DNA from: Acidobacteriaceae bacterium
GTDB taxonomy: Bacteria > Acidobacteriota > Terriglobia > Terriglobales > Acidobacteriaceae
Length of the DNA stretch: 64,000 bases
Direction of reading: 5' to 3'
Assembly: GCA_003134995.1 (NCBI GenBank)
Contig: PLDC01000028.1
Location: forward strand, 124,001 to 188,000
A model generated the notes under the pieces. The model did no database searches, was not told where the DNA came from, and saw nothing but the letters and a program-made list of their open reading frames with translations. Below, one piece after another: positions 9,338 through 17,724 of the stretch. The position numbers were made by a program, and so were the translations under genes. The stretch's first letter is position 1. Each line of letters starts with the position of its first letter.

Positions 9338-10834
9338 TCATCGCGGCAGAGGCTCTTTCATATTAGTAAGCGCATAGGCCAGCACGGCCATAGCCGCGGC
9401 GTTTTCGCGAAGCTCAGAAGGAACGACTTTATCCAAAGTGTCAGCCGCAGAGTGGTGGTAGTTGAAATATGTCCGCCCATCCTGCATCACACCAAAACTG
9501 GGAACTCCCGCATCCGCCATAGGCGCGATGTCGGCGCCGGGGGAATACGTGCTGGGTTGGAAGAATGTCGCGCCGATGCTTTGCAGGACGGGTTGAATTG
9601 GGCGCAATGCCTCGATGGCAGCGGCGGAAGCCTTGACGTCGAAACCCAGAGGATGCGCCGCGCCGGAATCGCTTTCGATTGCGGCGACGTGGCGGGGAAA
9701 ATCGTTGATGTATTCCGTGGAGTAGGCCCTACTGCCTGCGCCTCCGGTTTCTTCGTCCATCCATGCAATCACGCGGAGGGTGCGTGCTGGTCGCAGGTGG
9801 AGACGCTGTAAAACTTCGGCGGTCTGCATGGCCATGACTACGCCGGCTCCGTCGTCGATGGCTCCGGTGCCGAGGTCCCAGGAATCGAGATGGCCGGAGA
9901 CGATTACGATTTGCTCGGGATGGTCGGCACCTTTGAGATCGGCAATCACGTTGTAGCCGGTTTCATCGGGAAGTTTTTGTGGCGTAAGAGTCAGATGCAT
10001 GCGAACTCTGCCTTCGCCCGCTAGGTGAACGATTAAGTCAGCATCCTCGGCGGTGACGGCGCCGGCAGGAATCCCGGCTGGAAGACTGAATCCGGTATGC
10101 GGCAGCCTGAAGTCGGCGCTCGATACAGAGCGGACGAGAGCTGCTACTGCGCCTAGATCAGCGGCAGCCTTCGGTCCGGCTGCGCGATAGCGAACGGCTT
10201 CGCTGTAGGCGGCGAAGGCGAATCCGGCTCCGGACTTTTGCTTGTCGAAGGGTTCGTTGAACAACACAATCTTGCCGGCGACTTTGTTGCGGCCGAGGGC
10301 TTGAAGTTCGTCGAAAGTGTCAACCGTGATTACCTCGGCGGTAAGGCCGTCGGCAGGTGTGGACGAGCTTCCTCCGAGAGCGGTGAGAATGATTTTTTGC
10401 GTTGTGTTCGGAACCATGCCGGGATATTCGACGAGCGCGGCGGTCTCGGCTCCGCGCACCCAGTGCGGGACGATGACTTGCTGGAGCCGCACGTCGAGCC
10501 CGAGCTTGCGAAGTTCGTCGGCCACATATTCGGCGGCGGCGCGGGCCTGTGGCGAACCGGTAGGGCGCGGTCCGATGTTTTCGGTGAGATGAGTGAGTTG
10601 GCGGTAAGCGTAATCGTCATTGAGCGCGGCGGCTTTGATAGCAGAAAGCTGTTGGAGAAGAAGTGGCGGGAAGTTCTGCGTGGAAGTTTGAGGTGCAGCC
10701 ATCATTGCGGTCCAGTCCTTAGACGACGGCTGGGGCGGGTTTTGGGCGCTGACAGGCGCTGGTAAAGTCAGCAATAGCGCGGACAAAGTAGTAATAGAGG
10801 AGAACGTGAACAGGAACCGGACGGTCTTGATCAT
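9338..10834 (-). CDS. secreted M28-family zinc peptidase (PGCP/carboxypeptidase Q-like)
   Basis: 498 residues with a Sec signal peptide ending in PAPVSAQ. A PA-type insert (about 150-300) sits inside an M28 catalytic domain. The two-zinc ligands are visible in order: His and Asp in SGHLDSWDLG and GAIDDGAGV, Glu pair in WMDEETGGAGS, Asp in ESDSGA, and His in YFNYHHSAADT. This is the plasma glutamate carboxypeptidase layout, an exo-acting amino- or carboxypeptidase secreted to recover amino acids from peptides. Transcribed alone on the minus strand. Confidence 0.92.
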   Translation of the reverse strand: MIKTVRFLFTFSSITTLSALLLTLPAPVSAQNPPQPSSKDWTAMMAAPQTSTQNFPPLLLQQLSAIKAAALNDDYAYRQLTHLTENIGPRPTGSPQARAAAEYVADELRKLGLDVRLQQVIVPHWVRGAETAALVEYPGMVPNTTQKIILTALGGSSSTPADGLTAEVITVDTFDELQALGRNKVAGKIVLFNEPFDKQKSGAGFAFAAYSEAVRYRAAGPKAAADLGAVAALVRSVSSADFRLPHTGFSLPAGIPAGAVTAEDADLIVHLAGEGRVRMHLTLTPQKLPDETGYNVIADLKGADHPEQIVIVSGHLDSWDLGTGAIDDGAGVVMAMQTAEVLQRLHLRPARTLRVIAWMDEETGGAGSRAYSTEYINDFPRHVAAIESDSGAAHPLGFDVKASAAAIEALRPIQPVLQSIGATFFQPSTYSPGADIAPMADAGVPSFGVMQDGRTYFNYHHSAADTLDKVVPSELRENAAAMAVLAYALTNMKEPLPR

Positions 10835-10894
10835 GGCGTAGGCAGTGTATCCGAGTGAGCAGTCTGCGGGAAAGCGGCTGTGTTAGCGTGAGGC

Positions 10895-11014
10895 ATGGAC
10901 AAGAAAGAGATCAATTCTCCGAAAATGACGCTGAACTTCCTGATCTGGGTCGGTGGCGTATTCATGCTGCTGATCTTCGCCCTGCTGGCCCACTTTGTCT
11001 GGAGGATCTTCTAG
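10895..11014 (+). CDS. small single-helix membrane protein, 39 residues
   Basis: A short ORF beginning MDKKEINSPKMTLNFLIWVG, with a membrane helix (about residues 13-33) and an aromatic end HFVWRIF before TAG. A GAGG sits just before the ATG, rather close. It is followed 30 bases later by a GC-rich hairpin. It starts 60 bases from the divergent peptidase gene. No family recognised; the balance of a charged head, one helix and a basic tail makes it a believable small membrane protein. Confidence 0.45.
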   Translation: MDKKEINSPKMTLNFLIWVGGVFMLLIFALLAHFVWRIF

Positions 11015-11044
11015 AGTGCGCAAGTAGAGCACGCGCAAAAAAGC

Positions 11045-11062
11045 GGCCCCATTGCTGGGGCC
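11045..11062 (+). terminator. GC-rich hairpin, possible terminator
   Basis: GGCCCC-attgct-GGGGCC stem-loop 30 bases after the 39-residue ORF. The T run after it is weak (acgttt), so termination is only a possibility. Confidence 0.35.
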
Positions 11063-11411
11063 ACGTTTCAAAGAGGCAAGAGTGGTAGGGTTTCAGGAAA
11101 GGCAAAAGAAGTAGCCGTTTCGCCGGGCGAAGCAGCGCTTCGGGAAATGGTGACTGGAAAAGATAGTGAAGGTCATTTCTTTGGGTTGCGGCCTCTTTAG
11201 TACATCGGAAGAAAGCACTTGCCGAGCCAAAGACCGGGAACTTGTGATTGCCATCACACGAATTCATAAGTTGTAGAAGAAGATGGGCTTACGGCGAACC
11301 CGGCGTCCAGCGCGGGTTTTGGACGGAAGGGACGCTGCCGCAACAAGTGCAGAAGGATGCATATTGAGTGCACTGGAGTTTTCCAAGTCTGAGCAGAGCG
11401 GGGGTGGAATT
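11063..11411. other. gene-free stretch
   Basis: No convincing ORF on either strand. The only structure seen is the CRP-type palindrome at 11243-11258. Confidence 0.5.
11243..11258. promoter_or_regulatory. CRP/FNR-family-type palindrome
   Basis: TGTGATTGCCATCACA matches TGTGA-N6-TCACA perfectly, the classical CRP-family operator. It lies about 155 bases upstream of the 67-residue ORF at 11412. Function is inferred from sequence only. Confidence 0.4.
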
Positions 11412-11615
11412 ATGAGTGATTACATCAGTGAGACAATGGCGCAGGCTTTAGTGGCCCGGCGAAGGCGGAACATCGGCCCCTGGAAGTCGATCAAGAAGGT
11501 TCAATCCGCCAACCGAGGAGTGCCGTCGGCGGAAGTTGAAAACGCGATCGCCAAGGCCGTGATGGCCGTCAGGAAGTCCCGGCGCGAGCCAAGTCCAGTA
11601 GACCGCCCGAATTAA
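11412..11615 (+). CDS. small basic hypothetical protein
   Basis: 67 residues, MSDYISETMAQALVARRRRN..., very basic, with no membrane segment. The start chosen is the ATG after GGGGTGGAATT. A longer in-frame reading from 11283 exists but has poor composition. No family recognised. Its 3' end lies close to the convergent end of the VCBS gene. Confidence 0.45.
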   Translation: MSDYISETMAQALVARRRRNIGPWKSIKKVQSANRGVPSAEVENAIAKAVMAVRKSRREPSPVDRPN

Positions 11616-11651
11616 AGTCTCCGGTGAAGATGCCGGATTCGCCATTAATGT

Positions 11652-11930
11652 CTATTTTTGCTGCTGCGGATACACGCCGAAACCGTAACCGCCGAACTGG
11701 AAGATGAAGTCCAAAAGCCCGTCGGAGTCGAAATCGCCAGTGACAATGCCGAGTTCGCCGCTCGCGAGCGGCCCCGGGACCTTGACCAACGAGGGCGGTT
11801 GAAAGGTACCGTCGCCGTTGCCGAGGAGTATCCAAAATTGATCACTGTCGACGTTGCTGGAGACAATGAGATCGGTTTTGCCATCTGAGTTGAAATCTCC
11901 CGCAGCGATTGTGAAGGACGAGGAGCTCAC
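11652..11930 (-). CDS. VCBS/FG-GAP repeat protein, C-terminal segment (third piece of a frameshifted gene)
   Basis: About 92 residues in the same frame as the N-terminal piece (12408-13106). Two FG-GAP blades are visible: AAGDFNSDGKTDLIVSSN and VTGDFDSDGLLDFIFQFG, each with a DxDxDG calcium loop. It is separated from the middle piece by one missing base in a G run near 11958-11966: the expected GNGDGTFQ is read as GNGTGRF. Confidence 0.6.
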   Translation of the reverse strand: MSSSSFTIAAGDFNSDGKTDLIVSSNVDSDQFWILLGNGDGTFQPPSLVKVPGPLASGELGIVTGDFDSDGLLDFIFQFGGYGFGVYPQQQK

Positions 11931-12655
11931 GTCGTAATACGTCGGACTCTGAAACGTCCCGTCCCGTTGCCGAGCAGAATTCCGATACTTGTGGCAGTAC
12001 AGAAGGCAATGTCAAGGTTGCCGTCGCCATTGAAGTCACTCACGAGCATTGTTTGGCCGAAGCCGCAGCCGCCGTCGGCATTGGTGATCGTCACCGGCGG
12101 CTGAAACTTTCCATCACCATTACCCAATGCCACAGAAATGGGGAAGTTCTCGGCGCCCCCCTCAATCGCTAAATCAAGGATACCGTCCCCGTTGAAGTCG
12201 CCGACCTGAAGGTCAATTCCACCCACATCCTGGTACGTTGTAGTTGGCTGGAATGTCCCGTCGCCATTTCCCAGGAATACGTATGTGATGCAACAGTCTC
12301 CGCCCACCAAGTCAAGCTTGCCATCGCGGTTAAAGTCGCCGACTACAAAGTCAACGATGCTGCCTGCTGTACTGTCCAAGTATCTCCATCCCGAATCGAA
12401 TGTGCCATTACCATTGCCCAGGCTCACGCCTAAGCCCAGAGTTCCTGTCCGCTGGGTCAGTGTCCGTCGCGTAGACCAAGTCAAGCTTGCCGTCACCGTT
12501 GAAGTCGCCATAAGCAGTGCTCTCCAGACCGAACAGCGCTGTATTGTAGACGTAAGTCGCATTCGAAATATGGCTGAAGGTGGCGTTTCCTTTACCGAGG
12601 CTAACATTGATGGTTCGGTTGGCAAGGCCCGCCGCCAAGTCGAGGATGCCGTCAT
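11927..12655 (-). CDS. VCBS/FG-GAP repeat protein, middle segment (frameshifted gene)
   Basis: The meaningful part runs from about 12445 down to 11960 and carries three to four FG-GAP repeats, for example VGDFNRDGKLDLVGGDC, QVGDFNGDGILDLAIEGG and VSDFNGDGNLDIAFCTA. These are linked by LGNGDGTFQP-type turns. The N-terminal portion of this ORF (12655-12446) is a shadow frame of the first piece. The frame enters at about 12440-12450, where one extra A in AGGAAC is the simplest explanation. Confidence 0.6.
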   Translation of the reverse strand: MTASSTWRRALPTEPSMLASVKETPPSAIFRMRLTSTIQRCSVWRALLMATSTVTASLTWSTRRTLTQRTGTLGLGVSLGNGNGTFDSGWRYLDSTAGSIVDFVVGDFNRDGKLDLVGGDCCITYVFLGNGDGTFQPTTTYQDVGGIDLQVGDFNGDGILDLAIEGGAENFPISVALGNGDGKFQPPVTITNADGGCGFGQTMLVSDFNGDGNLDIAFCTATSIGILLGNGTGRFRVRRITT

Positions 12656-13106
12656 TAGTGAAGTCCGCTGCGAGCAAGGAGGGGACGTTGGCGAAGCCGT
12701 AAAGGTAAATGATGGGATTACCAGGGGCGATTGTGGCTGTCGGAGTATGCACTTCCACCAAGCTCCAACTGGAACTAGAAAGGCCTCCGCCGGGAGCCGG
12801 GTTGGTCACGGTGATGTACCCAGCAGTGGCTGTTGCGACATCGGAGGCAAGAATTTGAACTTCTAACTCTCTAGCGGAAATGAAAGTGGTAAGCCGAGGC
12901 TGGCGATTCCAGTTTACCACCGCACCCGGCACGAAATTCGCGCCATAGACTCTTAAAGTGAAATCGCCGCCGCCGGGCGCTATCGCTTGCGGTTGTGGCG
13001 GACCCACCACCTGCGGTACCGGATTGCTCTGGGCAAGGGCGCTCGCGACAATCAAGTTGGCGGTTAGAAGGATGAGTGAGGCTAGGGCTCGAAACGTCCA
13101 ATTCAT
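12408..13106 (-). CDS. secreted VCBS/FG-GAP repeat protein, N-terminal segment
   Basis: Begins with a Sec signal peptide (ALASLILLTANLIVASALAQ). An IPT/TIG-like Ig domain follows (FTLRVYGANFVPGAVVNWN ... ITVTNPAPGG), then the first FG-GAP blades with LLAADFTNDGILDLAAGL and YGDFNGDGKLDLVYATD. The frame is lost after DTDPADRN near 12445. With the two later pieces the gene spans 11652-13106, about 484 residues, a calcium-binding beta-propeller exported to the cell surface or medium. Function beyond adhesion or carbohydrate interaction cannot be said. Confidence 0.75.
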   Translation of the reverse strand: MNWTFRALASLILLTANLIVASALAQSNPVPQVVGPPQPQAIAPGGGDFTLRVYGANFVPGAVVNWNRQPRLTTFISARELEVQILASDVATATAGYITVTNPAPGGGLSSSSWSLVEVHTPTATIAPGNPIIYLYGFANVPSLLAADFTNDGILDLAAGLANRTINVSLGKGNATFSHISNATYVYNTALFGLESTAYGDFNGDGKLDLVYATDTDPADRNSGLRREPGQW

Positions 13107-13187
13107 CCGGGAATGGTGCTCCGATCACGTTCAAGCGTCAAGATGAAGGATTCGGCATAGGGCGCATCGGTGCCGAAAGGAGTGCAC

Positions 13188-13228
13188 AGGTCCTTCGTCC
13201 CGCAAAGAAGGCGGGACTCAGGATGACA
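13188..13228. repeat. dispersed palindromic repeat, ccttcgtcc/aggatgaca family
   Basis: Reads AGGTCCTTCGTCCCGC ... GCGGGACTCAGGATGACA, with an inner perfect 7-bp stem GTCCCGC/GCGGGAC. The same ends (TCCTTCG and CAGGATGACA, or their complement GTCATCCTGA) recur at 21594, 25970, 30090 and 62168. Confidence 0.7.
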
Positions 13229-13245
13229 GAGCTTGAGGGCGGTTT

Positions 13246-13283
13246 ACCCCATCCTTCCGCATAGAGTGCGAAAGGGTGGGGCA
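13246..13283. repeat. palindrome, possible transcript end
   Basis: ACCCCATCCTT and AAAGGGTGGGG arms flank a CCGCATAGAGTGCG core. It follows the previous repeat directly and lies between the start of the VCBS gene and the end of gvpL/F. Confidence 0.5.
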
Positions 13284-13307
13284 TCCGAATATCCCAAGAG
13301 AATTGAC

Positions 13308-14054
13308 CTAGCTGTTTCCGGCTACTGTGCGCAGCTTCCCGGGCAGGAAGTGGTACGGGGGCCAGGGTCCGCTGATGGCTACCGCACAATTCTTTAGCTG
13401 CTTGGTGGCGGTCTGGTAGCGGTTCTGATATTTTTCCACCGACTTGGTGTCGATGAGGTGGGCGATGTCGATGAGCATGCCTTGCGGCGCGACCTTCTTG
13501 CAGCTCACTTCTTCTTCCAGCGGGTTAAACAGCTTGTGGACCTGTACCGAGAGCGCGCGTGCCTTGGTTTGGCGCTCGCGTTCGCGGGAAGCTTTGATGC
13601 GCAGCTTGGAAAGATAGTCTCCACCTACGGTGTCGGGCAGGATGACTTCAATCATGGCCTCGCGCAGCGAGCCGTCTGTGACCGTGAGTTTGATGTGCAT
13701 TTCGGACTTGCCGCGAAGTTTGGCCACGCTGACTCCAAAAGCGCGCCGGTTGACCCGGACCGCCTGGCGGAGAGCGTCGTCGCTTTCGAAGATTGTCCCA
13801 AAACGGAACGGAAGTACAGTTGAGTTCCGAAAGCAGCCACTCACCACGCGGGCGTGATCGATGACGGCTTTCTGGTCAAGAGGAGCAGAAGATTGGTCGA
13901 ATTCGCTCACAATCACAGCAAATTCTCCGCTGGGATAGCTGAGGACTGGGGCTCCGTTCACGCCTTGTACATTCTCAATTACGAACGGGCGTCTGGAACG
14001 AGTGCCATTTGGGAGGGTCTGGTGCTCGGTAAGACAGTACGCGTACCACGCCAT
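13308..14054 (-). CDS. GvpL/GvpF-family protein, no other gas-vesicle gene in view
   Basis: 248 residues from the ATG at 14054, which has GGAGAG six bases before it. A longer frame from 14108 lacks this. Family marks: an N-terminal WYAYCLTEHQ strand, VISEFD-like VIVSEFDQSS, then HARVVSGCFRNSTVLPFRFG and TIFESDDALRQAV. A GGDYLSKLR helix region and SGPWPPYHF at the end complete the pattern. GvpL/F proteins are minor gas-vesicle assembly proteins. No gvpA, N or K gene is in the window, so this copy either belongs to a distant cluster or has another use. Confidence 0.85.
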   Translation of the reverse strand: MAWYAYCLTEHQTLPNGTRSRRPFVIENVQGVNGAPVLSYPSGEFAVIVSEFDQSSAPLDQKAVIDHARVVSGCFRNSTVLPFRFGTIFESDDALRQAVRVNRRAFGVSVAKLRGKSEMHIKLTVTDGSLREAMIEVILPDTVGGDYLSKLRIKASRERERQTKARALSVQVHKLFNPLEEEVSCKKVAPQGMLIDIAHLIDTKSVEKYQNRYQTATKQLKNCAVAISGPWPPYHFLPGKLRTVAGNS

Positions 14055-14401
14055 ATTGAACTCTCCGAACCGGGACGGAGGCTGGGACGGCCTCTTATGT
14101 TTTTGCACAGCTGAACTGCGAAGTTTGGAAGTTAGCTATTAGCGGTACAGGGTCTGGAACTCTGGGAAACTATTGTAAAGCTCCGTAAACGATATTACTT
14201 CGGTCACAGTAGAAAATGCAACTTTTTTGTGGCAGAGGGCATCGTTTTGGATTTTTGAGGGCTCTCGGCAGGGTATGATGGACGCGGATTTGGGCGTGCG
14301 GAGTGCCGGACTAATGTACATCAGCGCTTCGCGACTTAGGGCAAACGGAGCTTTACTGTAATTAAGGGCATTACTTTCAACAGCTTAAACGATTGAACGA
14401 A
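14055..14401. other. gene-free stretch with a 12-bp inverted repeat
   Basis: No supported ORF. A perfect 12-bp inverted repeat (gtaaagctccgt at 14175-14186 and acggagctttac at 14345-14356) brackets about 160 bases. Promoter of gvpL/F should also lie here. Confidence 0.5.
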
Positions 14402-15640
14402 TTACTCGTACCGCAAGCTCTCCACGGGATCCAACTGCGCCGCGCGTGCGGCGGGGACAGTTCCGAAAATCACCCCCACCAGCGACGACACTAGGATAGC
14501 GATAACAGCCGACCAGCCGTTAATCGGTACGCGATACTCGGTAAGAAAGCGTACCGAATAGGGAATGGCAAGGCCGATGACGATGCCGGCGAAGCCTCCG
14601 ATGAGCGAGATCAGAATGGCCTCGGCAAGAAACTGAAACCGGATCTCGCGGTTGGTGGCGCCGACAGCCTTGCGAATGCCGATCTCCCGGATGCGCGACG
14701 TCACGGTCGACAGCATGATGTTCATGATGCCGATGCCACCAACGAGCAGAGTGACGGCGGAGATCAACAGGAGCATCCACGTCAACATGGTGGCCGAGCG
14801 GTCGGCAACCGCGAGCAACTCGCTGAGGTCCGTCACGTCGTATACCGATTCGGGACGATGCCGCGATTGCAGCACCTTCTTGATTTGCGCCGTACCCGCA
14901 ACCACCATGGTGGGATCCTGCATGGAAAAATAAATCAGCTTCACGCTGGGCGTGTCAGTGAAATAACGGCTCACGGTGTACGGAATCAGCATGGTGCTGC
15001 CGACTACTTCCGATTGATCAAATGTGTTGACCCGCTCCTTGAAGGTGCCAATGATCGTGAAAGGCAAGCCCGTCAGCTTGATGACTTTTCCAATCGCCGC
15101 CTGAGTCGAGCCGTAAACCTCTTGCGCCATCTTTTCCGTGATCAGTCCAACTTTGTTGTGAGCCTGTGAATCTTCTGCGTCGAAGAAGCGGCCGGAGAGC
15201 ACCACCAGATTACGCACCTGCAGGTATTCGGGATAAACGCCGAGAATCTGCACCTCACGCTCTTTGCCGTCGCCGAACGGAACCCGCTCCGACAAAGTAA
15301 CTACGGGCGATGCAGCGACTACACCCGGCACCTGGCTGCGCACGGCTTCCACATCGTCGATCGTGAGATTGTCCGGCGACGATTGGCTGATGTGCGGCGC
15401 GCCCTGATATTGCGCGTAGATCAGATTGGCGCCGATCGCCTGAATTTGGTTTAGCACGTATTGCCGCCCGGTCATTCCGATCGTGACAACTAATATGAGA
15501 GATGCGGTGCCGATCACCATGCCAAGCGCAGTCAGAATGAACCGCACCTTATTACTGCAGAAGGTGTCGTAAGCGAAGCTCACAATCTCGCCCAGGGCCA
15601 TGTTCGGCCGGAGGCGCTCGGGCATAAGGGCAGCAGCCAT
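14402..15640 (-). CDS. MacB-like ABC transporter permease
   Basis: 412 residues from the ATG at 15640; longer readings toward 16027 run over the divergent gene. FtsX/MacB architecture: an N-terminal helix (FILTALGMVIGTASLILVVT), a large periplasmic MacB_PCD domain of about 220 residues, then three helices at the C-terminus. The cytoplasmic coupling motif SRIREIGIRKAVGAT and the end PAARAAQLDPVESLRYE are typical. Such permeases work with an ATPase in lipoprotein, peptide or drug export. The ATPase is not adjacent, so it must be supplied from elsewhere. Confidence 0.9.
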   Translation of the reverse strand: MAAALMPERLRPNMALGEIVSFAYDTFCSNKVRFILTALGMVIGTASLILVVTIGMTGRQYVLNQIQAIGANLIYAQYQGAPHISQSSPDNLTIDDVEAVRSQVPGVVAASPVVTLSERVPFGDGKEREVQILGVYPEYLQVRNLVVLSGRFFDAEDSQAHNKVGLITEKMAQEVYGSTQAAIGKVIKLTGLPFTIIGTFKERVNTFDQSEVVGSTMLIPYTVSRYFTDTPSVKLIYFSMQDPTMVVAGTAQIKKVLQSRHRPESVYDVTDLSELLAVADRSATMLTWMLLLISAVTLLVGGIGIMNIMLSTVTSRIREIGIRKAVGATNREIRFQFLAEAILISLIGGFAGIVIGLAIPYSVRFLTEYRVPINGWSAVIAILVSSLVGVIFGTVPAARAAQLDPVESLRYE

Positions 15641-15790
15641 GTGTAAGTTAGATGCTACGTAGGACCGGCTAGGCGCGCAAGGTGTCGTGGCTGGAACGTG
15701 GCCGCACCTCACTTCCGTTCGCGGGGGATAATATAGCGTGGTGAGAATCAGAGACATCCACGCTTCAGCGCATCTCTTTCGGGGAATGGA

Positions 15791-17218
15791 ATGAGCCAAA
15801 TCGTAGAGCGGTCCAAATCCTACGGTTCGGCAGCGCATCTGCTTGGAGAAATCCCGCACGAGGGCCGGTCCGCCAAGTCTTCCCTGCTGTGGATGGTCCT
15901 CACCGCGCTCGCCATCCGCCTGATCGTGATGGTCTTCCTGTTGCCCGAGCAACTCGACCCCTCCCGCGACCACTGGCATTTCGGCTACGAAACCGGACGC
16001 ATCGCCCGCTCCATCGTTCAAGGCCACGGATTCAGCAGCCCGCTATTCGCCGACACCGGCCCAACTGCATGGATGAGCCCCATCTATCCTTATATCGTTG
16101 CCGGAGTTTTCAAAGTGTTTGGCATTTACACTACCGCATCGGCAGTGGTTTTGCTGTCGCTGAATGCCCTGACCTCCGCGCTGACCTGCATCCCCATCTT
16201 CTTCATTGCGCGCAGAACTTTCGGCGACCGTGCGGCCAAGTGGTCAGGATGGACCTGGGTCTTCTTCCCATACGCAGTCTATTTCCCGGTTGAGAGAATT
16301 TGGGAAACATGGCTGGCGACGCTGCTGCTCACCGTGCTTTTTCTCTTTGCACTGGAACTTGGGGATGGGCCTGGGGGCGCTTCATCTAATGACTATCAAC
16401 CTGAAGCACGGCCAACATGGCTCAACTGGATCGCCTTCGGCCTACTCTCCGGTCTAACCGCTCTCACGAGCCCAGCAATCGTTTCCGTATTGCCTTTCCT
16501 GGGCGGATGGGCCTGCTATCGCTTACACCGCAGCAAGCAGCCATGGTTCAGTCCCGCGTTAGTCTCCGCGCTGGCCTTCATCCTTTTTGTATCGCCATGG
16601 TTTATTCGCAACTACGAAACTTTCCATCGCTTCATCCCCTTCCGCGACAACATGGGGATGGTCTTGCGGCTCGGCACCAAGGGCGCGACCAACCATTGGG
16701 CCGCGTACGATTTAGGCCCATGGCACAGCGACTCCGAATGGCTGCAGTTCCAGGAGTTAGGCGAGCTCGGCTACATGGCAAAAGAGAAGAAGCAGGCACT
16801 CGAATTCATCGGCGCGAACCCAGGTTGGTATGCGTGGACCACGCTGCGCCGCGCAGTCTTCATCTGGACGGGATTCTGGAGCTTCGACCGCGCCTACCTC
16901 GCAGAGGAACCACTCGATCCTCCGAACATTTTCTTGTGCACGACTTTCACTGTGCTCGCGCTCGTCGGATTATGGCGCGCACTTCGCTCGAATCCAGCAG
17001 CAGCCCTGCTCTACACGCTAGTCCTGGTCACCTTCCCGGCGATCTATTACATCACCAGCCCAGAGGTTTATTACCGGCGTCCCATCGACCCGTTAATCGT
17101 GATCCTCGCCGCCTCGCTTGTTCCCGCGCGCCGGGGCGTTCAGAAACGAAGCATGCAGAAACAAAGCCCGTTGCCGTCCGGATCAGTCACGGCAAATTCA
17201 CGTAGCCCCCAAGTCTGA
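15791..17218 (+). CDS. membrane glycosyltransferase, GT39/PMT-like
   Basis: 475 residues with about nine hydrophobic helices. The first luminal loop carries an acidic pair (LDPSRDHWHFGYETGR) and the sequence GHGFSSPLFADTGPTAWMSP, the pattern of lipid-sugar-dependent glycosyltransferases. It would move a sugar from a polyprenyl phosphate donor to an acceptor on the outer face of the membrane. The ATG follows GGGGAATGGA. It is divergent from the MacB-like permease, and its last 79 bases overlap the convergent glyoxalase gene. Confidence 0.82.
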   Translation: MSQIVERSKSYGSAAHLLGEIPHEGRSAKSSLLWMVLTALAIRLIVMVFLLPEQLDPSRDHWHFGYETGRIARSIVQGHGFSSPLFADTGPTAWMSPIYPYIVAGVFKVFGIYTTASAVVLLSLNALTSALTCIPIFFIARRTFGDRAAKWSGWTWVFFPYAVYFPVERIWETWLATLLLTVLFLFALELGDGPGGASSNDYQPEARPTWLNWIAFGLLSGLTALTSPAIVSVLPFLGGWACYRLHRSKQPWFSPALVSALAFILFVSPWFIRNYETFHRFIPFRDNMGMVLRLGTKGATNHWAAYDLGPWHSDSEWLQFQELGELGYMAKEKKQALEFIGANPGWYAWTTLRRAVFIWTGFWSFDRAYLAEEPLDPPNIFLCTTFTVLALVGLWRALRSNPAAALLYTLVLVTFPAIYYITSPEVYYRRPIDPLIVILAASLVPARRGVQKRSMQKQSPLPSGSVTANSRSPQV

Positions 17219-17520
17219 TCGACCGGCGCAGTGTGAATGGGAGACTCAGGACGCCGCGTCGTATCCAAACCCCGAGAGCGAAAAGTCGCGTAACGCTCAT
17301 CGACGTCGTCCACAAACACACGGTTGACGGAGCCGAAGACGCCGTCCCCTGCATGACGTGAAAGCTGCAGTTCAGCCCCATCGCGAACCAGGTCTATGAC
17401 TCCGTTGGCCATCTCGCGCTCTTCATGCCCAGGCCACTTGCGCTCGAAGTCGAGAACTTCGGTGTAGAAATGTAACGATCGTTGCAAATCGCTGGACTTG
17501 ATCACCGGCACAATCTTCAT
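17140..17520 (-). CDS. glyoxalase/bleomycin-resistance-fold protein
   Basis: 126 residues from the ATG at 17520, which has GGGAGA before it. A vicinal-oxygen-chelate fold: MKIVPVIKSSDLQRSLHFYT, then VNRVFVDDVDERYATFRSRG and REFAVTDPDGNGLCF, where the family glutamate or other metal ligand would sit near the end. Substrate unknown (detoxification or an antibiotic-binding role). The 3' end overlaps the convergent glycosyltransferase by 79 bases. Confidence 0.85.
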   Translation of the reverse strand: MKIVPVIKSSDLQRSLHFYTEVLDFERKWPGHEEREMANGVIDLVRDGAELQLSRHAGDGVFGSVNRVFVDDVDERYATFRSRGLDTTRRPESPIHTAPVDQTWGLREFAVTDPDGNGLCFCMLRF

Positions 17521-17724
17521 GACATTCTCCCGGACAGCAGGCGAATAGAATATCTCGTGCGGCAACTCCGAGAGCATTTTAGAACGTCGGGATAATCAGC
17601 GACGAATCGCGTTTGCATCTGCGCCCAAACTTAATGAATAGTGGTCAAAGCGTGTATAGCCTGTTTGTGACAGTTACGTAAGATGAGGGAAGTTATACGA
17701 AGAAAGTCTGTCCGGAACCCATTA

